64,000 bases of DNA from NCBI GenBank assembly GCA_963691705.1, contig OY829544.1, positions 9,431,501 to 9,495,500 on the forward strand, in the 5' to 3' direction. Source of the stretch: Viola odorata (lineage: Eukaryota; Streptophyta; Magnoliopsida; Malpighiales; Violaceae). The notes under the pieces were generated by a model, which saw only the letters and a program-made list of their open reading frames with translations, did no database searches and had not been told where the DNA came from. This document shows, one piece after another, positions 25,994 through 37,340 of the stretch (its first letter is position 1; every line of letters begins with the position of its first letter). The position numbers and the translations under genes are program-made.

Positions 25994-28215
25994 TCTGCTG
26001 TATATATATAAATATAACAGCTTAAAACCACATGTACAGGATGCCAGTCAAGCAAAATTGAAGCTGTCGCATGCACCCTTTTGTGAGAAAAAATTGTCAA
26101 AAAATTCTCTCCAACTATGGAAACACTGCAAACGCAAAAATAATAATTGGGAAGTTAATGAAATAAGTAGAGGCTCAACTAGCCAAACTCATTAAATAAT
26201 TTTTATAAAAAAACTATAAGGTCTCAATTATGCAATAAAAAAAAATCTGCTACTTGCTTCTCCCCTAAGATCTCATACGGAAAAGCACCCAATTGTAATA
26301 AATAAGATGAGCACACACAAATATCCATCACCATAATTGCAAATTCCACACCAACCCAACCTAATTAACCGAAATAAAGACTAGAAAACACGCCCAGATA
26401 TGTCAAGATCTCAAAATTCAGGTACCTTATTGTAGAATTTACTGCAATTCGAGTGAGTAGAGGAAAGGAAAGAGAAGAAGGGTGGGAATTTAAACAGATG
26501 GAATTTGGTTGGAGAGAGAGAGGAGGGATCGAATAAATTACGGCATAAGGAAAGGAAAATTAAATGTTGAAGAAGGAATCAAAATCATCCGAGGATTATC
26601 TATGGAAGAAGATATGGTGGTGGTGGCGTGCAAGATCCTCCAATCTCTTCCCTTCTTCCCCTTGCTTGCTTTGATTCTCCTTTTTCCTGCATTGTACGTT
26701 AACCACAACTCTCTATTCCTTCTTTCTTTGGGGGAAAATATTATTATTATTATATAATAACATTATTTATTATTACAATTTATGACTTCATAATTCTGGA
26801 AAAACAGATTCTCCGGCGAGATTTCAAGTTTCTCGCCAGAGAGGGAGGAGAAATAGTGGTGTTGTTCGGCTGAGGAAGAAGAAAACAAGAAGAAAACAAA
26901 AAAGAAAACGGAAAGAAGAAAATTAAAAATAAATAACTTGCAAAAACCAGACCAGGTTCCTACAAACACGAGATCATGAGAGGGGTGAGGTGGGAAACCA
27001 TTAAGACTGTTTTAACGCCGTCAACGGAGAGTTTCGTTTCTTTTTCTTTTTCTATTTAATGGTTAGGAGTTAGGACAAGAAAATGCCACGCTGGCGTTTT
27101 TGATTAGTTTAGTGAATAAACAATTAATTAAACGCCAAAAGGATAATTATACCGTTGATTAATAAAGTACTGAGTGGGGTAATGACGAGAGTGGGGTTTG
27201 GTCTGGTTGTAATAAAGTCATGGAAATTGGAAACAGTTACCAGTAATTACATTTTTTGGGTTTTTTTGGTAATTTTTCTTGTGACGAGACGGGACAGAAA
27301 CTCAGTGTTAGAGTGGGGCTTGAGATTCGTGCGGTTTTTTAAATTCTTGTTCTCCTCTTTCTTTTCTTGTTAAACTTATTTTAAAGTAATATTTATTTTT
27401 TTTAAATAAACGAACGACTTCCTAATAAACTTTTATTAATGAAGGTTTGTGGTTATATTTTTGAATTTATGTATTGATGTGTGTTTTTTATCAGTAAAAT
27501 CAACGTGTATCTCGTTGATGAATAAAAGTTTGTGGTTTTAACGGATATGACTCGATTAAAATATTACAGAGCGGAAAGTTCGACAATCTATATGTTTCCG
27601 TAAGCAAACAGAGATCATTCATCATTTGGGACTACATCAATCGTTTATTTTGTAGATGGTGGAGTAAGTAATATGTATTGAAACTATTGTTATGATTCTC
27701 TACGTTGTTACGTTTGGTGCATTATTTTGATTTTAGCGCATTTTTATATAATATAAAATAGTATTGTTTTTTTATTATACATTTAATAAAAGAAAAACAA
27801 TCTGGTGCTGCTAGGTTTATAATGTTTGGAACAATTTTTGCATAGACATTTAAGATTTTATTTTTTTAACATGGAGTAATAAGAGAATATTACGTGTCAA
27901 TTTAATACTAGGTACTTTAAAATCTTTGATGATTCATCATATCTTAAATTCGACAACTGTACATCTTATCTGAACTTCCGAAAACAACGTGGCCCACACG
28001 GCCATACCTCGGCTTAAATTTTGTGCTCGGTGCCTACGGGCCCGGCGGAACAATGTAGAAAAATTCCAGCCAACTGCGACTTCTTTCTCTTCTTTTTTTT
28101 TTTTTGAGGGACACCCAACTGCAACTTTGAAATGGTAATATTTCACTACCTTGGCTTATGTATATATATGATGTCCGAATTTTTTCAGGTCAGATTAATC
28201 CACATTATATTGTAT
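25994..28215. other. 5' leader of the Mei2-like gene, then intergenic DNA
   Basis: The first few hundred bases hold the leader and leader intron of the minus-strand Mei2-like gene. The minus strand reads ATAAG|GTACC near 26420, a plausible donor. From about 26760 to 28215 I see AT-rich spacer with homopolymer and ATT runs and no recognisable gene. Confidence 0.45.
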
Positions 28216-28220
28216 ATTAT

Positions 28221-28995
28221 TGATAATACATAAAATTATCAGAAGGGCACAATGGACTTTGCACCTTCACAAAGTACTGTTGACCAGCCAAAACGGCATC
28301 GCGACCGTTTGACCACGTCAACAGGAATAAGTGACCAAAGGACAAGTCTAGCCCGATTGTCTCAAATCAGGACAAGGTCGATCCATCCGCCCAAGCATGA
28401 AGAAACGGATCGGCACCGTTATATACCCTGGCCTGGTCAATGTGTCACCAAACGGCACCCAGCCGATTCTACACAACGGCTGTCTGCCGATTCCACCCTA
28501 ACGGCACCGTACTGATGGGGCCCAGATATTAATCTCCCCTCACAGATATTATTTGTATAATACTCCATAGTCAGTATACATTTAGTCAAGGTTGGCAGGG
28601 AGGATAACCTGCTCCCCTCACATCATCACCTGACAACCGGACAAGGGGACGACTCTATTCCCCTAAAGTAAGGTCTGCACCCCACGTTATAATGATGAAT
28701 CCCTGCTCCTAGACCACCTACCGAGGAAAAAGAGGAGGGGATGTCAGAGATCTAACCACTCCAGTCCAGCCTAAGGACTAGAGGGAGGTATATAAGGGAA
28801 GTTTCTCCTTTACTCAAACACACGGAAAAATACACACACTTTCTCCACACTTAACAAAATTACTGACTTTGGCATTGGAGCTCTTACGCCGGAAAACACT
28901 TCCGGCATTGTGCAGGTCCTTCACGGCGATCTGATCACCACCTTCCAGCTAGCCACTTTACCAAAAAACCCCTCACTCCGGTCTACGGATTATTA
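28221..28995 (+). repeat. 5' LTR
   Basis: The repeat starts TGATAATACATAAAATTATC, itself a near palindrome, and ends CTACGGATTATTA. It aligns without gaps to 40260-41034. It does not end in the usual CA, and the right boundary rests on the duplication ATTAT that follows the 3' copy. An 87-codon open frame in both LTRs is conserved only because the LTRs are nearly identical. Confidence 0.9.
28789..28795 (+). promoter_or_regulatory. TATA box of the LTR promoter
   Basis: TATATAA in the context GGGAGGTATATAAGGG lies 568 bases into the LTR. It recurs at 40828-40834 in the 3' LTR. Its position late in the LTR fits the end of U3 and would start genomic RNA around 28820. Confidence 0.6.
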
Positions 28996-28997
28996 TT

Positions 28998-29015
28998 TGG
29001 TGCTTTCGTTGAGAG
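28998..29015 (+). other. Primer-binding-site-like sequence
   Basis: TGGTGCTTTCGTTGAGAG follows the 5' LTR after two bases. It begins with the TGG needed to pair with a tRNA 3' CCA. I cannot name the matching tRNA from memory. Confidence 0.45.
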
Positions 29016-29097
29016 CTTTTGGGTTTTGAGTGAGCAGCCTTGAAATTCAAAGCTCTTCCTTTTTTCAATCTTATTGGGGTTTTCTTCATTCCCAAAG

Positions 29098-31596
29098 ATG
29101 GCATCCGATCCAAACTTTCAATCAAATCAACCTACCAGTGGTGCTGCTGGTCAGTATGAAACTCCACCTCCTCACGCCTCATCTTCCCGTGTGGACATGA
29201 ACGCCGCAGCCCGCCGGCTTAATTTCCCAGAAATTCCAGAGGTGCTACTTCCCAGCACTCCACAACCAGCAGTCATCCAACCAGCAGTCATGCATGAGTT
29301 CGCTGCCTTGCATCGACGGATGGATCTGATGATGCAAACGTTTATGGGAAGGATCCCTCCGCCCGTTCACCAGCAGATCCTCCCCCAGCAAATCCACTCC
29401 CAACAGATCATTCCTCAGCAGATCCCTGACTAACCTGCGGTGACACCATCTTTGGTGCCTCCGCCCATGGCATTCCAGCCAGTCAGATCTGTACAACAGC
29501 ACGTCAGTCAGCCAGCTCAACGGGAAAATCCTTCGAATGAACTCAGGCTACACCGTCACAGTGAAAATCCGATCAGAGGGGAAGGATACCTGGACAACAT
29601 GGAAGAGGCTAATAGCCGAGCAGTCCAGCGCAGCCCGAGAAGGAGCCAGAAGCAGTCAGTAGAAGGAAGATCCGAGAGAGGAAGAGTTCGAGAGAGGTCA
29701 ATGGATCGGCCCCAATCGGGAAGGGATCGCGAGAGGGCTGATCGGAATGCTTCAAGAGGCTCTGCCTCCCTACGAGCTCGGGAAGAGCAAGATGATGATC
29801 CCAAGAATCCTTTAACCTTTCGGGTTAGGAAGCATCGGGTGAGCAGACACGTCAAATTGCCAACCGATTCCTACATGGGGACGACGGATCCGACAGTTCA
29901 TGTGAGCTTAGTAAAAAAGCATGTTAAGTTTTTTACTAGAAAGGATGAGGCGCTGTGCCAAATATTCGTGATGACTCTGAAGGGAATCGCCAACACCTGG
30001 TTTGAAAAATTGCCAGCCGGATCTGTGGACAGTTTTGAGCAGTTGGCGAAAGTTTTCACAAGCCGATTTAGCTCTTGCATTCCTGTGGAAAAGTCTCCGG
30101 CGATTCTATTTGATATGGTGCGAAAGTCGGGGGAATCCTTAACGGTGTATGTTGCCAGATTCAATGCTGAGTTGGCGACTCTGCCCGATGTTGCGCCAAA
30201 CTTTGCCGCTGAGGCTTTGAGGAGGAACTGCAGGTATCGGGAGTTGGAAAATGCTCTGATTGCGAGCACGCCGAAAACCCTGGACCTCTTGCGGATCAAG
30301 GTGGACAAGTTTGCGAGGATGGAAGAAGCAGATTTCCAGCGAAAGAAACGGGAGGAGCCCGATCTCCCCAAGAAAGAAACGGCCGTCCGCAAGCAGGGAG
30401 AAAAGAAGCAAGCGGCTGGAGGCCGGCAGACGGATCACCTTGCGGATTTCTCCACGTTGCAGCTAACTAAGCCGGTGGCGGAGATCTTTGCCATCATAGA
30501 AGAACGGAGATTGCCGATTCAGTATCCAAAGCGCAAACCTGGCGCCGTTATGGGACCGCATAAGGATTCTTACTGCCGTTTCCATAAGGCAAAAGGGCAT
30601 GACACTGAGGATTGTTTCTCTCTGAAAAAGGCTATTGAAAAGTTGATTGAAGAGGGCTATTTGGGCGAATTTGCGGCCAAGGCTCGAAATAGGGCCAGGG
30701 AGGATCGAACTGACGGCAACAGGAGAGAAGCGGAAGCCGATCCCAATGCAGCCGGAACCAGTAGCCAGAGAGACAAAGGAAAGCAGCAGGTGTTGACAAC
30801 CTCTCTCGATGAGTTCCTCATGATCAATTTGATAGCGGGAGGAGCCCAGCATGAGGAATCGGAGGATGTACCGATTGGGGAAAAGAGAAAGCGGAATGAT
30901 CCCGTTGGGGAAAAAACAGGTCTATCGGAGCTGGACCGAATGGCCATAACATTTTCAGAGGAGGATGATATCGGAGTGACATATCCTCAGAATGAAGCAT
31001 TAGTGGTGACAACCATCATTGCCGATTGCGGGGTCAGGCGTACACTGGTGGACAACGGAAGTGCTGTGAACCTCATTTCTGCCAACGCCTTTAACCGTTT
31101 GCAAGGACCTAGGCCGGACCTGAAGCCTTGCCGACGGCCGATCATTGGGGTAAACGGCATTCCCATTCCTGTTGTAGGCTTAACTTTTCTGTCAATCTTT
31201 TTCGTGGAAGACAGCTCCCGCAGAAAGGAGCAGCAGCTATTTCTGGTGGTGGACTTAAACCTGCCATACAATGTGATCTTGGGGCGTCCGTTTTTAAATG
31301 CTTTCGGTGTGGTAATATCGCAAAGGTATTTGAAGATGAAATACCCTTCCTGGGACGGCGTGGTTACGATCCGAGGAGATCAGAAGGTAGCTGCTGAATG
31401 CTACATCACAATGGTTGATGGTTGCTGTGATCGCTATGTCTGCGTAGCGGACGATTCACTAGAAGATGATGAGGAGCAGCGTACCCAGCCATTGGAGAGA
31501 ATGGTCCAAGTGTCGGTGGCTGATCTGCCCGCTGAGCATTTTTTAATAAGCGAGAAGCTGAGCAAGGGAGATTGTGACAGCTTGCGTTTCTGTTAA
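29098..31596 (+). pseudogene. Gag-protease reading frame with an in-frame stop
   Basis: The frame opens with ATG at 29098 and codes a Pro/Gln-rich N-terminus. It meets TAA at 29431 (codon 112) and then continues in the same frame to 31596. The gag core is near 29930-30190 (AL..IFVMTLKG, WFEKLP). A zinc-knuckle-like CRFHKAKGHDTEDC is near 30570-30615. The retropepsin motif LVDNGSAVN is near 31048, where Asn-Gly replaces the usual Thr-Gly or Ser-Gly. The TAA is a one-base change from a Gln codon, a C-to-T change as expected from deamination of a methylated cytosine. Without readthrough the product would be a short N-terminal fragment. Confidence 0.85.
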
Positions 31597-34500
31597 ACAA
31601 GTGCAGAGGAGAATTCGCCTGGGTCCCGGCGGACATACCGGGCCTTTCGAGGGAAACGGCAGAGCACCGACTGAACGTATACCCGAATGCCAGGCCAGTG
31701 CAACAGAAACGGCGAGCTTTCTCCAGAGAAAAAGCAGATGCAATTGAGAAAGAAGTGGACAAGCTCTTAAAGGCCAACTTCATCCGAGAGGTTCAGTATC
31801 CGCCATGGTTAGCTAATCCAGTGGTAGTAAGAAAGCCAAACGGGGAGTGGAGGATGTGCATTGATTTCACCGACCTGAACGAGGCATGCCCCAAGGACTG
31901 TTATCCGCTGCCACGGATAGAGCAATTGGTGGATCAAACGGCTGGTTATGGGTATCTAAGTTCGCTTGATGCCAATTCGGGGTATCATCAGATACCGATG
32001 GCGATCGAAGACGAGGAGAAAACGGCTTTCATCACGCCGAGGGCCACCTACTGCTATCGGGCTATGCCGTTTGGTCTGAAGAATGCTGGAGCAACATTTC
32101 AAAGAACGGCCAATAAGATTTTCGAGCCGTTAATCGGGAAAAATCTGGAGGTGTACGTTGATGATATGCTGGTAAAAAGCAAAAATTTTGAGACCCATCT
32201 GCGAGACCTTGAGGAGGTATTTGGGATAATGCGAAAATTTGGAATGAAATTAAATCCAAAAAAATGCATGTTTGCATTCCAAGCGGGGAAATTCCTTGGT
32301 TATGTGGTCAGCAGAAAAGGAATTCAGCCCAATCCCGCCAAACTGAAGGCAATCAAGGACATGGTTTCGCCAAAGAGTGTGAAGGAGGTGCAGCGACTCA
32401 CAGGAAGAGTAATTGCTTTGAGCCGATTCATCTCCAAGCAGGGCGAGAAATGCCTCCCGTTTTTCAAAGTCATTCGGAAGAAGGCACAATTCGGATGGGA
32501 TGACGATTGTGAAAAGGCTTTTCACGACTTGAAGCAGTATCTGTCTTCCGAATTGTTGCTAACTCGACCCGAAGAAGGGGACACCCTTTTTCTTTATCTA
32601 GGGGCGGCCGATGAGGTGGTTAGTGTCGTCTTGGTTCGGGATGAAAACGGCATACATCGACCGATTCATTTTATCAGCCGAATCTTGAAGGATGCTGAGC
32701 TGAGGTATTCTCAAATCGAAAAAATCACTTTTGCCCTATTGCAAGCTGGCAGAAAGATGGCCCGGTATTTCCAAGCTCATCCGGTGGTCGTGCTGACAGA
32801 CCAGCCTCTAAGAAGGGTTTTCAAAAGACCTGAGTCGTCTGGCCGAATGGTCATTTGGGCCATCGAATTGGAGCAATATGGATTGCAATATCAGTCCAGA
32901 CCCGCCATCAAAGGCCAGGCGCTGGCCGATTTTATTACAGAATGCACGTTTGCCCAGAAGCAAATTCCTTCGCCAGAAAGCAAAAAAGAAGCCTGCTTAC
33001 CGCTTCCCGATGTGAACGGAGATCGGTGGACAATCTTCGTGGATGGCGCCAAGAATCAAACCGAAGCAGGAGCCGGCGTCATCATTTTAGGTCCAGAAGG
33101 GATTAAAATGAGGTACGCCTTAAAAATCTCAAGGCTGTTATCAAATAATGCGGCCGAATACGAAGCTCTATTGGCAGGATTGCGCATCGGAGGGAATCTG
33201 ATCGGTAATGCACAATCGGCCGACGTCCGTTTGGTCATCTACGGAGATTCAAAATTGATTATTGATCAAGCCAACGGTGATTCTCAGGCTAGAGAGCCGA
33301 TTATGATTCAGTACTTGAAGAAAGTACAGAAGGAGCTAGCCGAAATTAAAAATAGGGGAATTCATGCTGAAATCAGCCATATCCCAAGAGAGAAAAATGC
33401 AGAGGCCGATGAGATTGCCAAGCTGGCAGCAAACTCCGAGGCTATGATGCCACCCGATGTGACTGTGGAGGAAATTTCCATTCCTTCTTTTATGGAAGAG
33501 CAGCAAGTGCTATGTGTGTTAGAGGCAGCCAACGATTGGCGCATTCCAGTGATTGACTATCTCAAGCATGGCAAGCTGCCAGAAAATGCGAGTGAGAAGC
33601 TGAAGATCCTCAAGAGAGCGGCTAGATGCACTTACCACGACGGGGTACTTCTTCGCCGTTGTCTTACTTACCCGGCGGCAAAATGTATAACGGAAGAAGA
33701 AGGACTGTATACGCTCAGGGAGATCCACGAGGGAATATGCGGAATGCACGCCTCAGGAAACACCATGGCTGCCCAAGTTCTCCGAACAGGGTTTTATTGA
33801 CAATTAGAAGAGATTCGGATAACTTTGTGAAGTCTTGTCACAAATGCCAGGAATTTGCAAAGGAACCACAACGGCCAGCAGCTGAATTATCAAGTATGGT
33901 GAGTCCATGCCCATTTGCAAAGTGGGGAATTGACATCTTGGGACCCTTTCCAATTGCCAAAAGTCAACTTCAGTATGTTATTGTTGCTGTCGATTATTTC
34001 ACAAAGTGGGCCGAGGCAGAAGCTGTGGCAAAGATAACGGCAGACAACACTTGGAGGTTTTTCATGAACAACGTCATCATGAGATTCGGGTTCCCAAGAA
34101 TTCTCGTGAGCGACAACGGCACCCAATTCACCAGTGCTTATTTCAAAAAGAAATGCTCAGAATACTCAATTGAACAACGGTTCTCTTCCGTTGCGCATCC
34201 ACAAACAAACGAGCAAACCGAAGTCACCAACAGAGCAATCCTTAACGGGATTAAGAAAAACCTTGAGGGCAAGCCGGCAAAATGGCCAGAGGAGTTGCCG
34301 TTTGTCATGTAGGCCTATCGAATGACCACTAAGACCAGCACTGGCATGACACCGTTTGCCATGGCGTATGGGGTCGAAGCTGTTTCTCCAGTAGAGATCG
34401 GCGCAATCAGCCTTCGAGTTGAGTACTTCAACGAAGAGCAAAATGAAGAAAGATTAAGGGAGCAGCTGGATCTTTTGCCAGAGATGAGAGAAGAAGCCAT

Positions 34501-34792
34501 TCTCAAAACATTGCACTACAAGCGCAAAATGGCGAAATACCATAATCGGCGTGTCAAAGAACGGCTACTCAAGGCAGGAGATTTAGTCCTACGCAAGGTA
34601 ACAGCAACGGGTCAAGAGAAGAAAAAGCTCACGCCGAATTGGGAAGGACCATATCGCGTTACCAGAGTCATCGGCAAAGGTGCATATCACCTGGAAACAA
34701 CGAACGGTACTCCGATATCCAACTCTTGGAATATTTGCAATTTAAAGCTATATCACTCCAGAGTGAATATGTTGTTTTCACTGGCCGAATAA
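31578..34792 (+). pseudogene. Pol: reverse transcriptase, two RNase H domains and integrase, interrupted
   Basis: Pol lies in the -1 frame relative to gag-protease and overlaps it by 19 bases. Reverse transcriptase (MCIDFTDLNEACPKD, active site YVDD near 32153) is followed by a gypsy RNase H (about 32560-32940). A second, archaeal-type RNase H follows (TIFVDGAKN, about 33020-33420), then the integrase zinc finger and the DDE core (WGIDILGPFP, VSDNGTQF, about 33930-34270). A frameshift at about 33797-33800 splits the zinc finger, and a TAG at 34310-34312 interrupts the integrase where a Trp is usual. The gag/pol frame break may be normal for the lineage, since Ogre-type elements often separate the two. 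The other two lesions look disabling. Confidence 0.9.
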
Positions 34793-35031
34793 ATGATAAA
34801 AATATTGTGAGGGCAAATCATTCACAACTAATAATGTTTAAAGTATATATTTGCCCGTATTGTGCTTATCATATGGTTACAGATGTAAAGAATCGTGGAT
34901 GTAGGTTATTTTAAATCGAACCACGTTACCAAAACCCAAAAAATGGCGATGTTATCGCTACCTAAGGCACTGCCTGGGGATGCCGACAACCAAATCGGCA
35001 GCAGCCCGAGTAATTCAAAACACTACCAGGG

Positions 35032-35165
35032 CATATATCGCCAACGATACATATATCGCCAACGATACATATATTGTCGCCAAGACATATATCGCTATTG
35101 AGGCATATATCGTTATTGAGGCATATATCGTTATTGAGGCATATATCGCTATGAAGATGCATATC
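35032..35165 (+). repeat. Tandem array of about 18-bp CATATATCG units
   Basis: About seven units built on CATATATCG followed by a variable nine bases (CCAACGATA, then TTATTGAGG) lie in the 3' non-coding part of the retroelement. Tandem repeats in this region are common in Tat-lineage elements. Confidence 0.7.
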
Positions 35166-35555
35166 GTCATCACATCGTCATAAGGCCATTTCGGTCCTGC
35201 TGATCAGACGGTGACAAAATGGAGAAAGACTCAAACCTATCTGTGTCTTAGTAAACCAGATGGAAGTACCTGTGTCTTCGTAAACCAGGTAATAAAGACT
35301 CAAACCTATCTGTGTCTAGGGGTGTACAAGAACCGGCCCGATCCGGAATCGGATCCGGAACCGGCCCGAATTGGACCGATCCGGCGGTTTTTTTTTTTTT
35401 TTTGAAAAAAAAACCGAACCGGTCCGAACCGTATTGTTCCGGTTCGGTCCGGTTCTTCGGCTCTAAAAAATCCGATCCGAACCGTAGAACCGTTAGAACC
35501 GGAAATATATATATTTATATATAAAAATATATATATCTACAAAACATATCAATAA

Positions 35556-35630
35556 GACACTTTGCTCCAGTGGCAAGGCATTGGCTAAACTTGCAAAGGG
35601 GAAGGAGTTTGAATCCCTTCCTAGGCAGAT
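35556..35630 (+). ncRNA. tRNA-like / SINE-like segment, copy 1
   Basis: TTGCTCCAGTGGCAAGGC resembles a tRNA A box (internal RNA polymerase III promoter), and GAGTTTGAATCC resembles a B box about 30 bases downstream. A second copy lies at 36583-36656. The surrounding direct repeat extends over roughly 35500-35690. I cannot fold it into a full cloverleaf with confidence, so this is more likely a SINE-derived fragment than a tRNA gene. Confidence 0.4.
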
Positions 35631-35796
35631 TTTATTTTGCAAAGTGGAAGGGCTGGTGCCTGGTGGGCTTGGTGGGCTTGGCGGGCTTGGCGGGCTGGTG
35701 GGCTTGGAGGGCTATTATTAATTAATATGTTTAATTTGTAGAAATGTAAATTTTAATTTTTAGCTATAATTACTGAATTTATAGTTTTTAAAATTA

Positions 35797-36511
35797 GATG
35801 ATAATAAAACAAAACAAATGATTCAATTAACTTACATTTATAAATAGAGTATAGATGAATAAAAGTTTGAAATTGTTTTACAATTAAAAAGAAGAATTCA
35901 AAGTTACTCTTTCTAGTATTTAAGATGATAATAAAACAAAACAAATGATTCAATTAACTTACATTTATAAATAGAGTATAGATGAATAAAAGTTTGAAAT
36001 TGTTTTACAATTAAAAAGAAGAATTCAAAGTTACTCTTTCTAGTATTTAAGATGATAATAAAACAAAACAAATGATTCAATTAACTTACATTTATAAATA
36101 GAGTATAGATGAATAAAAGTTTGAAATTGTTTTACAATTAAAAAGAAGAATTCAAAGTTACTCTTTCTAGTATTTAAGATGATAATAAAACAAAACAAAT
36201 GATTCAATTAACTTACATTTATAAATATATTATAGATGACTAAAAGTTTGAAATTGTTTTACAATTAAAAATAAGAATTCAAAGTTACTCTTTCTAGTAT
36301 TTAAGATGATAATAAAACAAAACAAATGATTCAATTAACTTACATTTATAAATAGAGTATAGATGAATAAAAGTTTGAAATTGTTTTACAATTAAAAAGA
36401 AGAATTCAAAGTTACTCTTTCTAGTATTTAAGATGATAATAAAACAAAACAAATGATTCAATTAACTTACATTTATAAATATATTATAGATGACTAAAAG
36501 TTTGAAATTGT
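35797..36511 (+). repeat. 127-bp tandem array, about 5.6 units
   Basis: Units begin GATGATAATAAAACAAAAC at 35797, 35924, 36051, 36178, 36305 and 36432, an exact 127-bp period. Units four and six share variants (TATATTATAGATGAC instead of TAGAGTATAGATGAA), which implies a later duplication of a 254-bp pair. The array is AT-rich, non-coding and internal to the hAT element. Confidence 0.9.
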
Positions 36512-36582
36512 TCAAGTGGCAAAAGAAATTTAAAACCGGAAATATATATATAAATCTATTTATCTGCAAAAGATATCTATAA

Positions 36583-36656
36583 GACACTTTGCTCCAGTGG
36601 CAAGGCATTAGCTAAACTTGCAAAGGGGAAGGAGTTCGAATCCCTTCCTAGGCAGA
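36583..36656 (+). ncRNA. tRNA-like / SINE-like segment, copy 2
   Basis: This is the same segment as at 35556-35630 in the same orientation, with a better B box (GAGTTCGAATCCC). Both copies are followed by GCAAAGTGGAAGGGCTGG and a GGGCTTGG repeat. Copy 2 abuts the right subterminal region of the hAT element. Confidence 0.4.
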
Positions 36657-37340
36657 TTTCATTTTGCAAAGTGGAAGGGCTGGTGGGCTTGGCGGAATGG
36701 TTAATGGGCCGGCCCATTGGAAAATAATGAATTTGGCCAAACAAAAAAAAAATCCGGATTGGAACCGGAACCGCACCGATCCGAACCGGGAAAAATGGAA
36801 CCGATCCGATCCGGACCGTATTGATCCGGTGCGGTCCGGTTCCATAAAAATGAAAACCGTAAATTACGGTTCGGATCGGTTCTAGGCCTAAAACCGATCC
36901 GAACCGGACCGTGTACACCCCTGTCTGTGTCTTAGTAAACCAGATAGAAGTACCTGTGTCTTCGTAAATCAGGTAATAAAGACTCAAACCTATCTGTGTC
37001 TTAGTAAACCAGATAGAGAAACGACAACGCAAAAACAATGTCTCCAAAACGGCCCAGTGCCGAAAGGTCGAAACGGCCACCTCAAGCAAACGGAAACAGA
37101 TTCCTCAAACGGCAACTTGCCGATTTGCCAAATAAAGATAAGTTCAAGTTACAATTGTTTTATCTTTTTTATTTTATTTTTTCGAGAGTAACATATATAT
37201 AACAGAAATGGTTAAGCATTTGCAATGACTTAAAATTGCAAAATTATATATTCCGAATAAATAGTATTGTTCTTTACAAAATATGTTAAGATCAGCAATA
37301 ATCTAAAAGCAGAAAAGACAAGTCTAAGCAAAAGACAGCT

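Larger units (their letters stand above)
35317..36923. mobile_element. Nested non-autonomous hAT element, 1.6 kb
   Basis: The ends are TAGGGGTGTAC and, inverted, CAGGGGTGTAC. They are flanked by a perfect 8-bp duplication TCTGTGTC (35309-35316 and 36924-36931), which is diagnostic for hAT. The subterminal 150 bp on both sides is dense in CCGGTTCGG and GATCCG motifs in inverted arrangement, as expected for transposase binding sites. There is no transposase. The interior holds two direct copies of a tRNA-like segment around a 127-bp tandem array. It sits inside the 3' region of the gypsy element. Confidence 0.85.
35228..37020 (+). repeat. 69-bp tandem repeat of the retroelement, split by a hAT insertion
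   Basis: GACTCAAACCTATCTGTGTC starts at 35228 and 35297 and occurs again near 36980. The unit carries two half-repeats (TCTGTGTCTTAGTAAACCAG and CTGTGTCTTCGTAAA.CAGG). Removing 35317-36923 and one copy of the 8-bp duplication restores a continuous run of units. This independently supports the hAT boundaries. Confidence 0.75.

Noticed and set aside
28252..28515. 87-codon frame present in both LTRs, suggesting a conserved small protein
   Set aside because: The two LTRs are nearly identical by descent, so conservation carries no information. The frame lies in U3 upstream of the TATA box and has no domain.
29245..31012. Several 90-165 codon frames opposite gag
   Set aside because: They overlap a well-supported gag-protease frame on the other strand and show no domains or splice structure.
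35753..36511. Repeated units with constant spacing, considered as a CRISPR-like array
   Set aside because: The whole 127-bp unit is repeated, with no unique spacers. This is a tandem satellite in a plant transposon.
36577..37089. 170-codon minus-strand frame spanning the right end of the hAT element
   Set aside because: It crosses the transposon boundary and the CCGGTTCGG-rich inverted repeat, so it is a composite chance frame.
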